Part shown: piece by piece, positions 61,652 to 64,000 of the stretch | How the letters are laid out: the number at the start of each line of letters is the position of its first letter | How positions within the stretch are numbered: position 1 is the stretch's first letter | From: an uncultured Dysgonomonas sp. | GTDB lineage: Bacteria > Bacteroidota > Bacteroidia > Bacteroidales > Dysgonomonadaceae | Assembly (NCBI RefSeq): GCF_934668725.1 | Contig: NZ_CAKUOF010000006.1 | Span: 1 to 64,000 of the forward strand | DNA: 64,000 bases | Reading direction: 5' to 3' | Translations under genes and position numbers: made by a program | Notes under the pieces: generated by a model | The model's input: the letters and a program-made list of their open reading frames with translations, nothing else | The model's database searches: none | Told to the model about the DNA's origin: nothing

Positions 61652-63085
61652 ATGAATTTGAGCAATTATTTGTTGATGAAGCCCGAATTGTCACTTATAG
61701 TGGTATTTCTGTTATTGATCTTTTATGATCTGTTTGCTTCTAACAACGCAAAAAAGTATTATTTTCCTGTAGCTTGTTTGCTATTTCTGGCACATACAAT
61801 TTATTGTTTCTTTATAGATAAAGGTGCTGATACATCTTTTGGGGGAATGTATGTTTCGGGAGCAGCTCAAATAACAATGAAAAGTGTTTTGAATATAGGC
61901 GTTTTTCTTATATTTCTACAAGCTAATGAGTGGTTGAAAAAGCCGGAATCTATATTTAAGCGTGGCGAATTTTTTATGCTCTCGATACTGACTTTATTGG
62001 GTATGTACCTTATGATATCTTCGGGAAGTTTTATGCTATTCTACATTGGCTTAGAGACAGCATCGTTACCTATAGCCGCATTAGTCGCTTTTGATAAGTA
62101 TAAGAGTAATTCGGCAGAAGCAGGAGCTAAATATATCTTTAATGCAATATTCTCATCAGCCATAATGGTGTTTGGTATCTCGTTCCTATACGGAGCTTGC
62201 GGAACATTGTATTTTGCTGACATGGCTCAAAATATCTACTCATCGCCATTAATAATTATGGCAATGGTATTCTTCCTGTCAGGATTATTCTTCAAAATAT
62301 CGTTAGTACCTTTCCACTTATGGGCTCCCGACGTATATCAAGGGGCACCTACTAACGTGACTCTTTATTTGTCCACAATTTCGAAAGGAGCTGCAGTATT
62401 TGCCTTAATGATTATCTTATATAAAGTATTTCCTGTTTTGGCAAGTGTATGGCAACCCATTATATGGGTACTTATCTTATTGACGATAACAGTTGGTAAC
62501 TTATTTGCTCTAAGACAAAAGAACCTGAAGCGTCTGCTTGCATTTTCTTCTATCTCTCAGGCAGGTTATATTATGTTGAGTGTATTCTCAGGCTCAACGG
62601 CAGGTATGGCAGCAACTATATTTTATGTATTTGTTTATGTTTTCTCTAACTTGGCAGCATTCGGAGTTATTTCAGCCATTGAAAACAAAACAGGTAAAGT
62701 AAATATGGATGACTATAACGGGCTTTATCTGACCAATCCTAAATTAGCCTTGGTGATGATGGTGTCTATGTTCTCATTAGGAGGTATACCATTTACTGCA
62801 GGATTCTTTAGTAAACTGTTTGTATTTATGGCAGCTATGGAGTCAGGTAATCCCTGGAATACAGTATTGGTATTCTTAGCATTAGTTAATACGGTAATAT
62901 CCTTATATTATTATTTACTTGTTGTAAAAGCGATGTTTATAAAGAAGTCCGATTCTCCTATTGAGAAGTTGGAAACCGATGGGTATCTTAAGATCTCGCT
63001 GGTAGCGTCTATGGTTGGAATCAGTTTTGTCGGAATTATAAGCTGTTTCTATGAGTATATTAATACAGTAAGCTTTGGTTTTTAA
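61652..63085 (+). CDS. nuoN: NADH-quinone oxidoreductase subunit N
   Basis: NuoN (477 aa) is the antiporter-like subunit next to NuoK. FYIGLETASLPIAALVAF near 130 (the conserved Glu), VPFHLWAPDVYQGAPTNVTL near 223 and RLLAFSSISQAGYIM near 290 are its signatures. It closes the operon. No nuoE, nuoF or nuoG appears, so the complex lacks the NADH dehydrogenase module in this locus. Confidence 0.95.
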   Translation: MNLSNYLLMKPELSLIVVFLLLIFYDLFASNNAKKYYFPVACLLFLAHTIYCFFIDKGADTSFGGMYVSGAAQITMKSVLNIGVFLIFLQANEWLKKPESIFKRGEFFMLSILTLLGMYLMISSGSFMLFYIGLETASLPIAALVAFDKYKSNSAEAGAKYIFNAIFSSAIMVFGISFLYGACGTLYFADMAQNIYSSPLIIMAMVFFLSGLFFKISLVPFHLWAPDVYQGAPTNVTLYLSTISKGAAVFALMIILYKVFPVLASVWQPIIWVLILLTITVGNLFALRQKNLKRLLAFSSISQAGYIMLSVFSGSTAGMAATIFYVFVYVFSNLAAFGVISAIENKTGKVNMDDYNGLYLTNPKLALVMMVSMFSLGGIPFTAGFFSKLFVFMAAMESGNPWNTVLVFLALVNTVISLYYYLLVVKAMFIKKSDSPIEKLETDGYLKISLVASMVGISFVGIISCFYEYINTVSFGF

Positions 63086-63105
63086 CAATATTTGTTCAAA
63101 ATAAA

Positions 63106-63153
63106 ACTAATTCGATAAACTCTAAGTCTTAACTTTGTGTTTATCGAATTAGT
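63106..63153 (+). terminator. inverted repeat after nuoN, possible terminator
   Basis: ACTAATTCGATAAAC and GTTTATCGAATTAGT are perfect 15-base inverted copies around an 18-base loop, 20 bases after the nuoN stop. No real T-run follows, so termination is uncertain. Confidence 0.5.
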
Positions 63154-63157
63154 CATT

Positions 63158-63212
63158 TATAACAGTTGCTTTCTGTTTATTTTGCTAAAGTGATAAATAG
63201 GTCTTAGAACTT
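63158..63212 (+). repeat. dispersed 55-bp element, copy upstream of the ExbB-like gene
   Basis: It starts TATAACAGTTGC, has TTTGCTAAAGTGATAAATAGG and ends AGGTC-TTA-GAACT, 16 bases before the ExbB-like ATG. It is 55 bases long with a partly decayed palindrome. Confidence 0.6.
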
Positions 63213-63228
63213 AATTCTCTTTTGATAT

Positions 63229-63939
63229 ATGAATTTATTTATTTTATTACAATCTGTTACTACAAATCTGGAACAAGTGGCTCCTGTACCGGCTGAAAAC
63301 TATTTCAGCTTGATATTAAAGGGGGGCTGGGTAATGTTACCTATTGCTATTCTTTCAATATTAGCTATTTATTATATTATAGAGCGAATTTTGATTATTA
63401 GAAAAGTCGGGAAGTCCGATTCTATTTGGCAATCTCGTATAGTGGAACTTATTTCAGAAAATAAGATTGAACAAGCACTTAAATTTTGCTTCGAGAAACC
63501 TTATATTCTGGGAAAGGTTATTTCTTCGGGATTGAAGGAAAAAAGTGATACTATAGAGGAAATTGAGGAGACTATGGAGCTTGAGGCCCGTCAGCAAATC
63601 TCGAAACTGGAGAATCATATGAACTATTTAGGAATAATAGCTTCTATTGCTCCCATGTTAGGATTCCTGGGAACAATCTTTGGAGTAATTAATATCTTTT
63701 ATAATATTTCTCAAACTGCAGACTTAGATATTGCAACGATTTCCGATGGTTTATATCAAAAGATGATATGTTCAGGAGCAGGGTTACTTGTTGGTATCGT
63801 TGCTTATGCCGGATATTATGTTTTAAACGGTAATATTGATAAGATTGTAACTAACTTGGATAAAGATTCTAATGAAGCGTTAAGAGCTATCAGAGTGTAT
63901 AAAAAGAATCAAAGTGCAGTAGGTCTTTCAAAGGATTAA
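63229..63939 (+). CDS. MotA/TolQ/ExbB proton channel family protein
   Basis: This 236-residue protein has the three-helix ExbB/TolQ plan: helix 1 near 30-52 (WVMLPIAILSILAIYYIIER), a cytoplasmic loop, helix 2 in the signature IASIAPMLGFLGTIFGVINIF near 142-162, and helix 3 in SGAGLLVGIVAYAGYYVL near 188-205. It energises TonB-like or Tol-like systems with the proton motive force. The ExbD-type partner is expected just past the window end. Whether it is ExbB or TolQ cannot be told. Confidence 0.88.
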   Translation: MNLFILLQSVTTNLEQVAPVPAENYFSLILKGGWVMLPIAILSILAIYYIIERILIIRKVGKSDSIWQSRIVELISENKIEQALKFCFEKPYILGKVISSGLKEKSDTIEEIEETMELEARQQISKLENHMNYLGIIASIAPMLGFLGTIFGVINIFYNISQTADLDIATISDGLYQKMICSGAGLLVGIVAYAGYYVLNGNIDKIVTNLDKDSNEALRAIRVYKKNQSAVGLSKD

Positions 63940-63966
63940 TGTATTTGTTTAAGAAGAGCTAAAATT

Positions 63967-63984
63967 AGGTCTTGGATATGACCT
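63967..63984 (+). repeat. AGGTC ... GACCT inverted repeat at the window end
   Basis: AGGTC and GACCT with eight bases between, 28 bases after the ExbB-like stop. It fits the between-gene palindromes of the nuo operon, but the spacer is longer. Confidence 0.4.
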
Positions 63985-64000
63985 TAAGAGCCAAAGATTA

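Overview
The window is a 64 kb chromosomal segment from a Gram-negative member of the Bacteroidetes, most likely order Bacteroidales and plausibly a Dysgonomonas-like organism (the genus is an inference). The evidence is a carboxypeptidase-regulatory-domain TonB receptor next to a surface lipoprotein, a frdCAB-type fumarate reductase, a nuo operon with fused nuoCD and no nuoEFG, a menaquinone cluster, AT-rich DNA, and promoters matching the Bacteroidetes -33 TTTG / -7 TAnnTTTG pattern. Most of it is core metabolism. I see no prophage, IS element, rRNA or CRISPR array.

Layout. 1-285: the end of uvrA. 350-1756: an unknown gene and a BadF-type sugar kinase. 2060-5571: nadABC, de novo NAD synthesis. 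6002-10414: a TonB receptor with a beta-helix lipoprotein. 10535-16606: menF-D-B-C-E, menaquinone synthesis. 16902-22579: a tyrosine phosphatase, then an envelope polysaccharide cluster of PIG-L deacetylase, ATP-grasp, family 2 glycosyltransferase, small membrane protein, YaiO-like barrel and an Hpt-like protein. 22728-22801: a CAT-anticodon tRNA. 22955-30868: the branched-chain amino acid operon (ilvD, MDR oxidoreductase, ilvB, methyltransferase, ilvN, thioesterase, ilvC) behind an attenuator with an unlisted 20-residue leader peptide. 30918-32616: a lipoprotein and a C10 peptidase interrupted by an in-frame UGA. 32882-36326: frdCAB. 36695-40100: thrS-infC-rpmI-rplT. 40381-44707: an LTA-synthase-like protein and a TPR protein. 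44891-51704: ilvE-lptB-ruvX-def and a Wza/Wza/Wzc export block. 52023-63085: nuoABCDHIJKLMN with one foreign-looking periplasmic gene between nuoM and nuoN. 63229-63939: an ExbB/TolQ protein.

The blocks link functionally. NAD synthesis, menaquinone synthesis, complex I and fumarate reductase together make an anaerobic NADH-to-fumarate chain. A dispersed intergenic element of about 55 bp, ending in the palindrome AGGTC-nnn-GACCT, sits almost only beside genes of this redox theme (nadA, nadB, menF, nuoCD, nuoH, nuoK, exbB).

The strongest observations are that repeat family, the ilv leader/attenuator, the polysaccharide cluster carrying a phosphorylation-dead receiver domain and a histidine-free Hpt-like protein, and the in-frame UGA in the C10 peptidase.
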